A program made the position numbers and the translations under genes. Positions 11,991-22,985 of a DNA stretch of 64,000 nucleotides are shown one piece after another (within the stretch, counting starts at the first letter, position 1; each line of letters begins with the position of its first letter). The notes under the pieces are model-generated. The model was not told the origin of the DNA and made no database searches. It saw nothing but the letters and a program-made list of their open reading frames with translations. This DNA is from Meghimatium bilineatum (taxonomy: Eukaryota > Mollusca > Gastropoda > Stylommatophora > Philomycidae). The DNA is taken from the NCBI GenBank assembly GCA_034231615.1, contig CM067298.1, positions 9,352,140-9,416,139 of the forward strand, written 5' to 3'.

Positions 11991-12270
11991 AAGTGTCAGT
12001 TAATCTTAGTGCAAGAGTACATTGGGCTAACAGTGTCAGTTAATCTTAGTGCAAGAGTACATTGGGCTAACAGTGTCAGTTAATCTTAGTGCAAGAGTAT
12101 ATTGGGCTAACAGTGTCAGTTAATCTTAGTGCAAGAGTGCATTGGGCTAACAGTGTCAGTTAATCTTAGTGCAAGAGTACATTGGGCTAACAGTGTCAGT
12201 TAATCTTAGTGCAAGAGTACATTGGGCTAACAGTGTCAGTTAATCTTAGTGCAAGAGTACATTGGGCTAA
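11991..12270. repeat. 40-bp minisatellite, 7 copies
   Basis: Exact 40-bp period; the unit includes cagtgtcagttaatcttagt and gcaagagtacattgggctaa. Copies differ by one or two bases. It runs into agtttgagaatgaatgtaga, a SINE tail, at 12,281-12,301. Confidence 0.98.
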
Positions 12271-12301
12271 CAGTGTGCTGGAGTTTGAGAATGAATGTAG
12301 A

Positions 12302-13100
12302 AGAAACATGAGATGAGTAAACATAACACCTCATGAGATAGAGCAGGAAACCAGCTAGTATAGTTGTTTAATCAGTTGCCTGGCTATCCAGGTTAGTTCA
12401 CTTGTGGTTTTCCAACAATAAATATCCATGGTCAAGCAGGGAATGGGCATGAGTACCGTACATCTTTTGTTTGCTCTAAAAACCAGCATGAATTTTTGAG
12501 ATTTTCCACAGAGAAGCGTTAAATTATGCATGCTACCATTTAATATGTGCAATATAAGCCTAGCATACCTGATTTTTGCATGCTTTTTAATTCAAGTGAG
12601 CTTCCCTTGCCTGTGATAGCCTTCATATATCACCTGGAAACTAGTGTGTAATCAACTCTACACTAAATCAACTAAAAATGTTGTGTGTATTGCAATTTGT
12701 GTGTAACCTCATAACCCCTTAGTCTTAGTGATAGTCCGTTGCATTCAAGTGGAACTTTCTAAAACCTGTGTTCTACATAAGTACTATTGTAATCAACTCT
12801 ACAATGGTTTATCACCCACTCTGTGCTCTTGGACTTGACCCGTCAATACATTTTATGGGTGGAAGCTTCCAAGAAGAGGGTAAGCAAGGATTTGGACTTC
12901 ATCTATCTCATACAAGATGTTTAACTGTCAGTGAACTTGTCTTGTGTAATTAGATGGCCCATTTCCTCCTTGGATACTTAACCCTTATTAGTAAGCCTAG
13001 TTCTGGGATTGGAGATGCTCTAAAGTAGAGTTGAACCAATGTTGGTTCACCCTCTTAGCTAAAGTTTCATTCCCATCATGAAAACCTTGTGTAAGTTTGA
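12302..13100. other. Intergenic, no recognised feature
   Basis: Mostly unique-looking sequence without a convincing ORF. Confidence 0.5.
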
Positions 13101-13285
13101 GGGGCTACAGTGAAAATCTCTCTATAGCGCATCCTTTTATCACAAATTTCCCTATATAACAACACTTCAAAATCCCCAATTATATGTATACTTTATTGTT
13201 TGTATTGTATATAGTGAATTTCTGTTATTACATACACATTTTGTCGGTCCGGACCAAGTTGTTATAAATGGGATTCCACTGTACA
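13101..13285. mobile_element. Pogo-like MITE, about 180 bp
   Basis: Starts tacagtgaaaatctctctat and ends gggattccactgtac, giving imperfect terminal inverted repeats built on TACAGTGGAATC. The interior holds tttccctatataacaacact and ggtccggaccaagttgttat. TA flanks and a CAGT start resemble Tc/mariner-pogo ends. No ORF. Confidence 0.7.
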
Positions 13286-13325
13286 CACATTTTTCTTTGG
13301 CCTGGATGATTTGGTATCCTGTTTT

Positions 13326-13553
13326 CTTTCTCTCGCACTGCTTTCTCTCGCACTGCTTTCTCTCACACTGCTTTCTCTCGCACTGCTTTCTCTCGCACTG
13401 CTTTCTCTCGCACTGCTTTCTCTCGCACTGCTTTCTCTCGCACTGCTTTCTCTCACACTGCTTTCTCTCGCACTGCTTTCTCTCGCACTGCTTTCTCTCA
13501 CACTGCTTTCTCTCGCACTGCTTTCTCTCGCACTGCTTTCTCTCACACTGCTT
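13326..13553. repeat. 15-bp minisatellite, about 15 copies
   Basis: Unit ctttctctcgcactg with a g/a variant. On the minus strand it reads a repeated ARESS. Unit length is a multiple of three, so all frames are open. Confidence 0.97.
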
Positions 13554-13619
13554 GCTACCAGAATGAAGCTGAAAGCCTGCTCTGGAGCATTAACATTGTT
13601 TTGGTTTTCTTCCATTTTC

Positions 13620-13965
13620 CCACTTGTGCTTGCATATGGTGCTGCCCTCTAGCATGGAAACCTTTGTGTGTACTCAATCAACTTGTGCTTGCATATGGTG
13701 CTGCCCTCTAGCATGGAAACCTTTGTGTGTACTCAATCAACTTGTGCTTGCATATGGTGCTGCCCTCTAGCCCTGAGACCTTTGTGTGTACTCAATCAAC
13801 TTGTGCTTGCATATGGTGCTGCCCTCTAGCATGGAAACCTTTGTGTGTACTCAATCAACTTGTGCTTGCATATGGTGCTGCCCTCTAGCCCTGAGACCTT
13901 TGTGTGTACTCAAATCAACTTGTGCTTGCATATGGTGCTGCCCTCTAGCATACTTTTGTGTGTAC
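13620..13965. repeat. 59-bp minisatellite, 6 copies
   Basis: Unit contains cttgtgcttgcatatggtgc tgccctctag. Two alternating variants: catggaaacc and ccctgagacc. Confidence 0.97.
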
Positions 13966-14495
13966 TCAATCGATGAGACATACTTCTCTTAAGATTTGCT
14001 CACAATTCTCACTTTTGGAAAAGACAGCCTGGCAATCCAAGCCAGCAGTTGCATTATACTGTGCCTGCAGCAGTGTTTTGGCTTTACTTCAAGTTATACT
14101 TCAAGTTGCTATTTAGAGGAATTATCTTGTGCAAATTTCTCATTCCATCTCAGTCTATACTGGACACGATCCATAAAGTGTTTGCCAAATTGCTTCGTAT
14201 GAGCTTTGACATAATCTGTTTCCATGGTACATCACGAGGAGGTGCTTTTATGATCTTGGTTATCTACTAACCCTTGCAATGAACAAGAGCAATGAAAAAG
14301 CCTTTACACTCTGGTTACCATGGTACATTTCTGGAAGGTCAAGTTATGGCAGAATTACTATATAGTTGTTGAAAGTATATCCTATTCAGGACGCTACATT
14401 ATTGGATATAATTTTCCTAGGTAATATTTACATTTAGTAGGTTGTCATTGCTTTCTTCTGAATGCACAACTGCTTGCTGCGAAAATTTACCCTAG
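13966..14495. other. Intergenic, no recognised feature
   Basis: No convincing coding or repeat signal. Confidence 0.45.
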
Positions 14496-15005
14496 TACAG
14501 AGGAATCCTGTTATAATAACTTGGTTCGGACAACCCAAATATGTATGTAATAAATTTGCTATATAGAGTAAGGTAAAGGTAAAGGTAGGTCCCATGGCAT
14601 CTGCCGTCGGGGATGAAGATAACTCTTCATGTACTAAGCCACAGCAACTATTAGGTGGGGTGGTCAGTTCCCTTCCTTGCTGTTTTTTACCTTCCCTAAC
14701 TCATGCGTCAGGTACTCATTTACAGCTGAGTCGACTGGAGGAGTGGTCGTGTCAAGTGAGAAATCACAACCCCGATTTTTTTTTTAATGTCCGGACGTGG
14801 TTTCGAACCTGGCACGCTGTAACCAGATGATAGCAAGCAAGCTAACTATCCCTATGGAGTATATGAGGGTGGAGTTGACTTCACCTCCCATGTAGGAACA
14901 CAGTGACTCATATATAGAGTACAAATAATAAATATAATTGGGGATTTTGTTGTTATATAGGGAAATATGTTATAAAAGAATGCACTATAGAGGGATTCCA
15001 CTGTA
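14496..15005. mobile_element. Pogo-like MITE split by an insertion
   Basis: Left half 14,496-14,570 (tacagaggaatcctgttata...) and right half 14,912-15,005 (...agagggattccactgta) make one complete MITE. The insertion at 14,571-14,911 is bounded by the 10-bp direct repeat atatagagta. Confidence 0.8.
14571..14911 (-). mobile_element. SINE-containing insertion with 10-bp target duplication
   Basis: 341 bp, opening aggtaaaggtaaaggtaggt. Near 14,800 it reads in reverse a tRNA-like B box (GCCAGGTTCGAAACC). The last 50 bp (gagtatatgagggtggagtt...) are nearly identical to 15,506-15,553, so the insertion is composite or carries a SINE-B-like segment. Confidence 0.7.
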
Positions 15006-15424
15006 TTTTGGCATTTCGAAATGCACTCTATACCTCTCTGCCAGTGAGTCAAGACTGTACTGTAGTTTACATGCTAAAAATGAGTGTCTGGTCATGCAGT
15101 TAAAAACTTCTGTGGAAAAACTGCATATTTAGTTATTCAGATAATAACAAACAACTTGAAACCTGTTTTACCAATATTTATTAATTTCTCCTTTTCTCAT
15201 TTCAATCAAATTTTATTAGAATGTTTTAACTTCACATATTAAATTTGTAAAAAAAATCACCATAATGAGCAAATAACAATCGATCAAAAAAAAAAAACTA
15301 GGAATAATTTTTGCTGGCAAGGTTTGACAAGCAACTGACAATCTTTTTATTAACTAATTATAAATAAAATAACTAATTATATGTTTCTTTCAGAAAATCA
15401 CATAAAAACTGCTATTTATCAATA

Positions 15425-15600
15425 GACGTGTTACGCCAAGGCTTGAATGGAGACAAAGAATAGCAACAGCTTACCTTCCATGCATGTCACAAGAGGTGAT
15501 TAAGGAGTATATGAGGGTGGAGTTGACTTCACCTCCATGTAGGAAGAGTGACTCAGAAGCCACGCTAATCTCAGGCTGAGTGCCACAGATATTGCAATAA
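15425..15600 (+). mobile_element. SINE family B-like head
   Basis: aagaatagcaacagcttacc ttccatgcatgtcacaag and ggtggagttgacttcacct are diverged versions of the family B head. Confidence 0.6.
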
Positions 15601-16755
15601 ACCATGATAAAGCATATTTTTTTTTCCTTCAGACTCTGCACACGTCTAATTTGCAGGAGTCTGAGAGTTCAAGCATAAGAATAAAAATAGATGTCTTGTT
15701 TACTTCACATTAGATGAACAGAGTTGATATCAAAATAGATTCTTGGGTCCATGTTTGGAACACGTACTACCAGATGTGATTATTAATTTGATTATTTCCC
15801 TTGGCAAAGTTTGCCAATTGATATTTATCAATTATTTAACTATTAATTTCTTTTTTGGGGTTAGGCTTTGGGTGAGAAAAATTGCCAAGGGAAATAATCA
15901 CAGTGCACATGGAGGGGGTGTGTACACATTTCAAACAAGAACCGATTCTTATTTACCTTGCATTAGATTACCAGAATTTTACCACAGGATGAGTTGTGAA
16001 AGAGAACACATCAGTGCCAGGTGGAGGTAGACATAAAAACTATAAAGTGAAGGTGGATACCCTCAGGAAGAAATATTACAACAAACCAAGACAGAATCTA
16101 GATTGGAATCCACAGGGAAATACAAGAGTTAGAAAATCTGGAGAACTGGAGTAAGAGACTAAATCAAGTGGGGCCTTGTGGACAAAGATGAAGAAGGCAG
16201 CTCAACACAGAAATAATTGGAGAGCAACAGTTGCAACCTTATGCTCCATAGCGAACCTACAGAAAATATATATATTGTTTTCCTAATTTGTTTAACTATG
16301 CCTGCAAAATTAATTTTTAAAAAACAATGAAGGTCATTCAGGTTCCACATTGAAGCCATCAGCACAAAAAGCCCACTAAATATCTATAGACTGTGACAAG
16401 TGTGAAAAATTAATGCTCTGACCATTACTTGACATCATTTTCATCAAGCCAAGATTATCTATCTCCACCTTTTCTTCTTCCACTCTCAACTGTTTCCTGT
16501 GGGATAATCTTTGAAAGGGAATGGGGGGAATGGTGTCGTGTTACATGCCCAAATCACGCAAGCGTACACCATTTTAGACTATCAACCATACATTCTGCCG
16601 AACTACTACAAGCTGTTATTTTTATCTGACAAATAGAAATACATAAATACATGTCTGTAACATTTGTATTCAAATTTATGAAACCTTTCTGTATCTACAG
16701 TGAGTTTCCAGTGTTCTTATTCACACCTTGCTGCTAACTTGATACTCAAATTAGA
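15601..16755. other. Intergenic, one short inverted repeat
   Basis: No gene recognised. gattatttcccttggcaa at 15,790-15,807 is perfectly complementary to ttgccaagggaaataatc at 15,882-15,899. Confidence 0.55.
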
Positions 16756-16756
16756 T

Positions 16757-16923
16757 ACAGTGAAATCTCTATAAAGCGCAACTTTTTTAACAAATTTCCC
16801 TATTTAACACTTTACGAAATCTCCATTTATATTTTTTCTTTATTTTTTATACTGTATATAGCAAATTTGTTATTTCATACATTTTTTGTCAGTCCAGACC
16901 AAGCTATTATAATGGGATTTGAT
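16757..16923. mobile_element. Pogo-like MITE
   Basis: atacagtgaaatctctataa to ccaagctattataatgggat; same family as 13,101-13,285, right end eroded. Confidence 0.7.
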
Positions 16924-16964
16924 AATTATGTGATGGTGTAACGTATTATTAGTTTTTGGTAAAT

Positions 16965-17178
16965 ATCCCCAGAAATTGTGAGCAACCTGCTCTTACTTTC
17001 TCCAGGAATTGTGAGCAACTTGCTCTTACTTTCTCCAGGAATTGTGAGCAACCTGCTCTTACTTTCTCCAGGAATTGTGAGCAACCTGCTCTTACTTTCT
17101 CCAGTAACTGTGAGCAACCTGCTCTTATTTTCTCGTGACTGTTAGCAACTTGCTCTTACTTTCTCCAGGAATTGTGCG
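16965..17178. repeat. 33-bp minisatellite, 6 copies
   Basis: Unit ctttctccaggaattgtgag caacctgctctta with small changes. Confidence 0.95.
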
Positions 17179-17330
17179 CAACTTACTTTCTATGTGCAGT
17201 GAGAGAGTTTCTATCATACCGAGAATTCAGCTTTAAATCTCAAAAGTTTGCAAAACACACAATTCTAAAATTGTGACATACACAGCTGGATGTCATGTGG
17301 AGCACAAAATGAAATATATTGTGGCTTTAC

Positions 17331-17550
17331 AGCTTGGCTAAAATATCTGTGCCACTCAGCCTGATAGTTTGAGTTCAGCACACAAAAATACATTTAATTA
17401 TAGCAGCACCACCAAAGTTGGATGTGACAATTAAAAAGTAACACAACGTATCCATTCTCTGGACTATATCCTGCTGAAAATCTAGGGAAAGATTTGAAAC
17501 ATTGTCCTGCTACCAGAGAGATCCATCAGGGGTTGAGAATGAGCGCTTAA
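17331..17550 (+). mobile_element. SINE B fragment (minus) followed by diverged SINE A (plus)
   Basis: 17,331-17,393 carries a decayed family B core in reverse. 17,413-17,550 carries ccattctctggactatatcc tgctgaaaatctag...gaga tccatcagg, a family A copy. Confidence 0.55.
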
Positions 17551-17957
17551 AAAAATTACAGCAGCAGAAATTGATAATAATTGATAGACTTTTATATGGG
17601 AGGTAAATGATGTTTCTTCTATAACAAAGTCAGATTGTATTTTTCTTCACATTCACACCATTTATCAAATCAGATTTCTCAGGTCACCCATTCTTCTTAC
17701 CCTCAACTCTTCTTCTACCCTCAACTGTTCCCTGTGTGATAATCTTTGTGAATGGTGCCTTGTTTCTAGCTAAAATCACTCATACTTACAGCAATTGTAT
17801 AGATCTTTGTATGGGAGGTGAATGATGATTAATTTTTCAGACAGTATTTTTCTTCAAATTGCCTAGTACTACAAATAAAACAGTCGAGCAACAGTTGTTA
17901 GACTGAACATGAGCAGTTATAAACAATAATAGGACTGGAAGCCAAAAAAAAAAAAAA
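17551..17957. other. Intergenic with an internal partial duplication
   Basis: ttttatatgggaggtaaatgatg (17,590) and tttgtatgggaggtgaatgatg (17,805) suggest an old duplication. The text ttcttctaccctcaactgttc nearby also occurs at 16,470-16,495. No gene seen. Confidence 0.4.
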
Positions 17958-18010
17958 AATTACTTGACAAAGAAGTCAATGTTTCAGCAAAGTTCCTTTA
18001 TCAAGAAAGG
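17958..18010 (-). other. Penelope-terminus-like hairpin motif (decayed)
   Basis: Minus strand reads TTGATAAAGGAACTTTGCTG then AAACATTGACTTC. Same layout as the motifs at 18,345, 27,833 and 63,385. Confidence 0.35.
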
Positions 18011-18059
18011 GACCTCCGTGACATAGTTGTTATGCCATTCTACTTTTGCATGCCTTTCT

Positions 18060-18290
18060 CAAGTGTACATATGCAGCGGACTCCCTTTTTAGAGTATTAT
18101 TTCTATAATACATTTCCCTATATAACAGCCAAAAAATGTTGGGTTTATGGCTTAAGTCCTTATATAAGAACACTTTTCAAAATCTTCAATTATATTTTAT
18201 TCTTTATTATTTTGCGCTGTAAATAACGAATTTCAGTTATTATATACATATTTTGTTGGACCGGACTAAGTTAATACAACAGGAAATACA
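18060..18290. mobile_element. Pogo-like MITE with a 40-bp insertion
   Basis: MITE interior (catttccctatataacag ... acttttcaaaatcttcaatt ... ttggaccggactaagtta) is split by gccaaaaaatgttgggttta...gtcc, which matches the SINE-like text at about 1,454-1,488. Confidence 0.65.
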
Positions 18291-18321
18291 GGAACAGAGT
18301 GATAAAGTTTTGCTAATCACT

Positions 18322-18506
18322 ACAGACACACATAACAACACACACAAATTGATGTTTCGCCCAAAAGGCCTTTATCAAGACAAAAATTAATCATATGCAA
18401 CAGAAAATGACAGGTAAGAACTATGAAATTTAATTTTGAGTTTAATTTTTGTCTTGATTTTTTTTTTTTGATTGAAAGTTTTATGTGTGTGTGTTGTTAT
18501 GTGTCT
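18322..18506. mobile_element. Inverted repeat with Penelope-type hairpin motif
   Basis: agacacacataacaacacac (18,322 on) pairs with gtgtgtgttgttatgtgtct (ending about 18,506), and caagacaaaaattaa pairs with ttaatttttgtcttg. The left arm carries, on the minus strand, TTGATAAAGGCCTTTTGGGC followed by GAAACATC. Probably a Penelope-like element end in inverted arrangement. Confidence 0.5.
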
Positions 18507-18676
18507 CCAATGCACACCTGAACCTTCATAGACTTTTAGTTTTCTACAAGATCTCAATAAACCAGAAGTAAGTGTGTTGCTGTCACGCTCACTGTCAATT
18601 CAATTAGAGCAATTCAATGGAGATAAGAGAGACCTTTCAATTATCATTCAGGAGACATCAGCAAGAAATTCCACAG

Positions 18677-19400
18677 GTAGACATCATCATCATCATCATC
18701 AAGTGCTGTATCTGCAACAAAGGTTGGCTGTAATAGACCTCAAACATACCCTGTCTCTTGTTTCGGTGGTGCACTCTGCTAGACTGTAACTTATCCATCT
18801 TGTGATGTTACTCTCCCACTTGTATCTCTGTCTATCTCTTGCTCGTTTCCTTTTGATTTTATCCTCAAGTAAGGTCTTCAACAAGGTCTTTTAATGTGTC
18901 CAAAATATTTTATTTGCCTGATCTCTATTTCTTAGTTTCTCTTCATTTCAAGTGTTTTTAGAACCTCTTTGTTTTGTTTTCTTCTCTTTCCCTAATGTTC
19001 TCCTTATTCTTCTGTACACCCAAATCTCAAAGGCAACAATTCTGTCTTCTAATTGTTTGTTTAGTGTCCATGTTTCTGGGCCATAAACATCAGTGAGATG
19101 ATGAGACTAGAAAACGTTTCTTGCTATGTGTCACACAATCTTGCTATACTTTGCTCCTAGAATAGATGTAACATTTTATAATTCTCATTTTTAACTTGTT
19201 TATAATTTGTTTAAATGTTACTATTTTCCTCATGTCATTGAAGGTGCTTTTAGCCATTCCTATTCTCCTTTTAACTTCTGTTTCACATGTGCCGTCATTT
19301 ATGACTATGTGTCCAAGATATTGATAATGTTTTACTTGTTGTAGTTCTCTCCATGTATGTTTATGTTTAGGTCTTGTTCTTCTGTGTCTAAATTTAGCCT
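18677..19400 (-). mobile_element. RTE-like LINE C-terminal relic
   Basis: Same family as 59,757-60,400 (plus strand shares caagtgctgt.tctgcaac.aaggttggctg, ctctgctagactgtaac and ggtcttcaa.a.ggt). Reads KRKRARDRQRYKWESNITRW on the minus strand. Frameshifted. Confidence 0.7.
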
Positions 19401-19624
19401 AAAATTAATTATGTCCAAACCCAGGGAATAATTTCATCCTGAATGAGTCAAGTGGTTTTTCTCCGCCATACATGACAGGTTGCCTATTTTCCCATATTTT
19501 GTATAACTCTCTTTCTTATAGCAGACATCTTCTCAAGTAAACATATATTTGTTCCAAACCTGGTATGTCTTTTTATTGTTTCATGTAATGTTATTTAGGT
19601 GGTATGTGTATTCTATAGTATAAA

Positions 19625-20310
19625 AACTAAAGTAGTGGTAATATCAAAGAGCAAATGTCCAGAATGCAACATCAAAGTAGATGGGATCAGTCTAAAACAA
19701 GTCAACATATTCAAATATTTGGGTGCCCTAATAACATCAAATGGGAGATGTTTTTAAAAAGTCAAAAATCAAATAGCCAAAAATACATTTCGCAAGATGA
19801 AGAACATCCATGTCACATATCAGTTTTAATTGAGGTGAGAGTTCTTATAAATTATATACAACCCCCGCCGAAGACGGATGCGTCAGGCCAATGACATAAA
19901 TTTAACGTCGAAACAACGCATTTCCATTCTCTGGACTACGTCCTGCTGGAAATATAGTAGGACCATGGTCCTGCAACAAGGGAGATCAGATCCAGTGGGA
20001 GTTTGAGAATGAACACTGAAGAAGATTATAGAACCAATTTTAATGCATGGAAGTAAATCTTGAACATTTAGCAGAAGGGCTTTTTAAGAACAATTAAAAA
20101 AATTATGTAGAGGCAGTAGAGATGTGAAGAATGTTGAAGATGTGAAGAATGTTGAAAAATTTACAGAAGAATGTTGAAAACGACATGGATAGATAAAAAG
20201 CAGAATGAAGGTATCTTGAAAGCAGTTAATTAAAAATAAAGAATATCAGAAGACAGTCCACATTCTGTGGGCACATCATGTGAAGAGGACAGATGGTGTA
20301 TATAGTGATA
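19625..20310 (+). mobile_element. RTE-like LINE relic with a SINE nested in it
   Basis: Before the SINE: KCPECNIKVDGISLKQVNIF then KYLGALITSNGR, the region after the RT palm. After the SINE the reading resumes at PILMHGSKS. Further stops and an internal duplication near 20,130-20,175. Confidence 0.75.
19862..20028 (+). mobile_element. SINE family A copy, nested in a LINE
   Basis: gccgaagacggatgcgtcag to gaatgaacactgaagaagat. Flanked by attata-containing text on both sides, probably the target duplication. Confidence 0.85.
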
Positions 20311-20318
20311 ACAAGCGA

Positions 20319-20409
20319 CAGGGTTATGGTAAGCTGTCAACAGGGTTATGGTAAGCTGTCAACAGGGTTATGGTAAGCTGTCAACAGGGTTATGGTAAGC
20401 TGTCAACAG
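20319..20409. repeat. 22-bp minisatellite, 4 copies
   Basis: cagggttatggtaagctgtc aa repeated identically, at the end of the LINE relic. Confidence 0.95.
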
Positions 20410-20574
20410 GCATGATAATCAACGTCGCATAGTATGGATATTAAGACGTCTCTGTCCCAGTTTGTACCTACCTGATACAACACTTTATCGAAGCATTGTT
20501 TCATCGTCCCACACTGTGTAGTTATCTGTTATTTTGCTACTTAACTCTGTTATTACTTCTGTCTATCTATCTAT

Positions 20575-20780
20575 CTATAAACCCATAACCCTTCCGGGTC
20601 GTAGGGGTACCACATTGGATGCCTCAGCACACAGAGTCCTCCAGCGAATTCTATCCTCATTGATGCGGATGAGTGTGGAAATATCTTGCACTGTCCATTC
20701 CTTGATGTTGTCTGTCCATGTCTTTATTTGCCCTCCTCTGCTTCTTCCACCCTCGACAGTTCTCTGCAGTAGTTATTACT
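20575..20780 (-). mobile_element. RTE-like LINE 3' end
   Basis: Plus-strand text (cataacccttccgggtcgta, cacacagagtcctccagcga, ttgatgttgtctgtccatg) is the same as 35,395-35,580: the C-terminal end of the LINE ORF2 on the minus strand. Confidence 0.8.
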
Positions 20781-21639
20781 TCTGTATTCACTCTCAAATA
20801 ATATGCAAGAGAGTGTGAATACTTTGTACTGCAATTTTTACAGCGTTATTTGCATTTTTTTTCTATCCAGTTTCATCATAATTTATCATTGCTAAAACAC
20901 CACATTACCTATGTTAATTTCTACTAGATATTTGTAGAATGTCTATGACAAAATAAAGTCAAGCTAAATGATACAGATGTTTCAGAAAAGCTGGAAAACA
21001 TGGATGACTGATTACTGATGCATGGGATCGTGCCCCAATGCAACTTGTGGGTATCTTAATGTGTTAGCAAGCTGTTTTGTTTCACATATGGGTGTCCCAA
21101 TTATCTGACCTTGAAGACACATTGGAAGCAGTTTTCTATTTGTGCAAGAATCTGCACACAGCAGCCACTCTACTATGTATTTGTGTACAACACATACAGG
21201 AAGTTCCATTCTCAGGAATACATCCTGCTAATTGGCAGGATCTTGAGAATGTATGTATTTATGTAATGAAATAAAGAAAAGAATGGGTCATCTCACCAGC
21301 AATTGCTCAACTAAAGCCTAGAAATATGAGTTTTCTATCACTTCACAATTCTCTGAATATAGAAGTATTATTTTATCAAATTTGACAAAACTGTACTCAA
21401 ATTTCTGTCAATATGGAAGTGTGATTTTCAAATTTGAAAAAATGTGCTTTCACAATTCTACAAATATGGAGGTATGATTTAACTAATCTTTAATTCACAA
21501 TTTGTGAATATGGAAATGATTTGTCCACATTTGACAAAACAAATGTACTTCACAATAGTAACTATAAATATTCAACATCATTTTGTTTCACCCCAAATTT
21601 GCTGGGGCCCAAATAAAGATTAAAAAAAATAATAACAAT
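20781..21639. other. Intergenic, a SINE B tail at 21,195-21,262
   Basis: aggaagttccattctcagga atacatcctgctaattggca is a family B 3' part. 21,330-21,545 holds a loose repeat (tctatcacttcacaattct / aaatatggaagt). No gene seen. Confidence 0.5.
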
Positions 21640-22530
21640 GTTATCTGCCATGTATGTCATAAGAAGGTTCATGGGTGGAGTTGGCTGTTCCACCTTATAA
21701 GTCAGTGGCCAAAAGGTATGCTGAAATCGAATATGTCAGGCCGCAAGGTATAAATTATGACATGACATACATTGTGTTCTCTGAACTACATCCTTCCAAC
21801 CAGCAAGAGTTTGAGAATGTCAGGCCGCAAGGTATAAATTATGACATAACACATTGTGTTCTCGAGTTTGAGAATGTCAGGCCGCAAGGTATAAATTATG
21901 ACATAACACATTGTGTTCTCGAGTTTGAGAATGTCAGGCCGCAAGGTATAAATTATGACATAACACATTGTGTTCTCGAGTTTGAGAATGTCAGGCCGCA
22001 AGGTATAAATTATGACATAACACATTGTGTTCTCGAGTTTGAGAATGTCAGGCCGCAAGGTATAAATTATGACATAACACATTGTGTTCTCGAGTTTGAG
22101 AATGTCAGGCCGCAAGGTATAAATTATGACATAACACATTGTGTTCTCGAGTTTGAGAATGTCAGGCCGCAAGGTATAAATTATGACATAACACATTGTG
22201 TTCTCGAGTTTGAGAATGTCAGGCCGCAAGGTATAAATTATGACATAACACATTGTGTTCTCGAGTTTGAGAATGTCAGGCCGCAAGGTATAAATTATGA
22301 CATAACACATTGTGTTCTCGAGTTTGAGAATGTCAGGCCGCAAGGTATAAATTATGACATAACACATTGTGTTCTCGAGTTTGAGAATGTCAGGCCGCAA
22401 GGTATAAATTATGACATAACACATTGTGTTCTCGAGTTTGAGAATGTCAGGCCGCAAGGTATAAATTATGACATAACACATTGTGTTCTCGAGTTTGAGA
22501 ATGAATACAGAAGAGGATTAATAAGATCAA
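21640..22530 (+). mobile_element. SINE family B copy with its core amplified 12 times
   Basis: Head (tatgtcataagaaggttcat gggtggagttggctgttcc), core (gtcaggccgcaaggtataaa), then tail (tccttccaaccagcaagagt ttgagaatg). The element end, gaatgaatacagaagagg, comes only after the 12-unit array at 21,807-22,490. Confidence 0.9.
21807..22490. repeat. 57-bp array, exactly 12 identical units, born inside a SINE
   Basis: Units start gagtttgagaatgtcaggcc and end cacattgtgttctc. 12 x 57 = 684 bp with no differences seen between copies. 57 is divisible by three, so 289- and 231-codon open frames cross it; not genes. Confidence 0.98.
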
Positions 22531-22550
22531 TATACCTGTGGTAATAATGA

Positions 22551-22690
22551 ATATTTTTCAATAGTAGTCGCCATGACATTACAGGGTGGATTTATTAGTT
22601 TACCGAATGAAAATAAAAGTCTTAGCATGATTTGAACCTAGCTGAATGTGAGGCTGGTTTTTCAACTACTGTGCCACGAACAACATACAA
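22551..22690 (-). mobile_element. tRNA-derived SINE (reverse)
   Basis: catgacattacagggtggat, agtttaccgaatgaaaataa, catgatttgaacctagc match 44,685-44,815. On the minus strand gctaggttcaaatcatg is the B-box-like part. Confidence 0.6.
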
Positions 22691-22734
22691 CATTTAGGTT
22701 CAGCAAAGTATAGCTGAACATTAGCTTATTCCAT

Positions 22735-22985
22735 CTTCAAGTGGTAGCCATGGAAACAGGTTGCAGTCTGGCTGGAGTCACTTTAAAGTGATCGCCATGG
22801 AAACAGACTGTCTGGTTAAGCAAGTAACCATCAGATGGTAGCCATGGAAACAGACTGCTGTCTCCATTGTTGTACAAGTATGAGAACAGGTGTCTCCATT
22901 GTTGTACAAGTATGAGAACAGGTGTCTCCATTGTTGTACAAGTATGAGAACAGGTGTCTCCACTGTTGTACAAGTATGAAGACAG
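22735..22985. repeat. Two small arrays: ~60-bp degenerate and 32-bp
   Basis: gtggtagccatggaaacag recurs three times to 22,850. Then four units of ggtgtctccattgttgtaca agtatgagaaca, with decayed outliers to about 23,115. Confidence 0.9.

Noticed and set aside
13262-13615. An Arg-Glu-Ser repeat protein
   Set aside because: A 15-bp minisatellite; the opposite strand is equally open and reads LSHCF repeats.
21675-22544. 289-codon plus-strand and 231-codon minus-strand frames
   Set aside because: 57-bp array inside a SINE; both strands are open for the same arithmetic reason.
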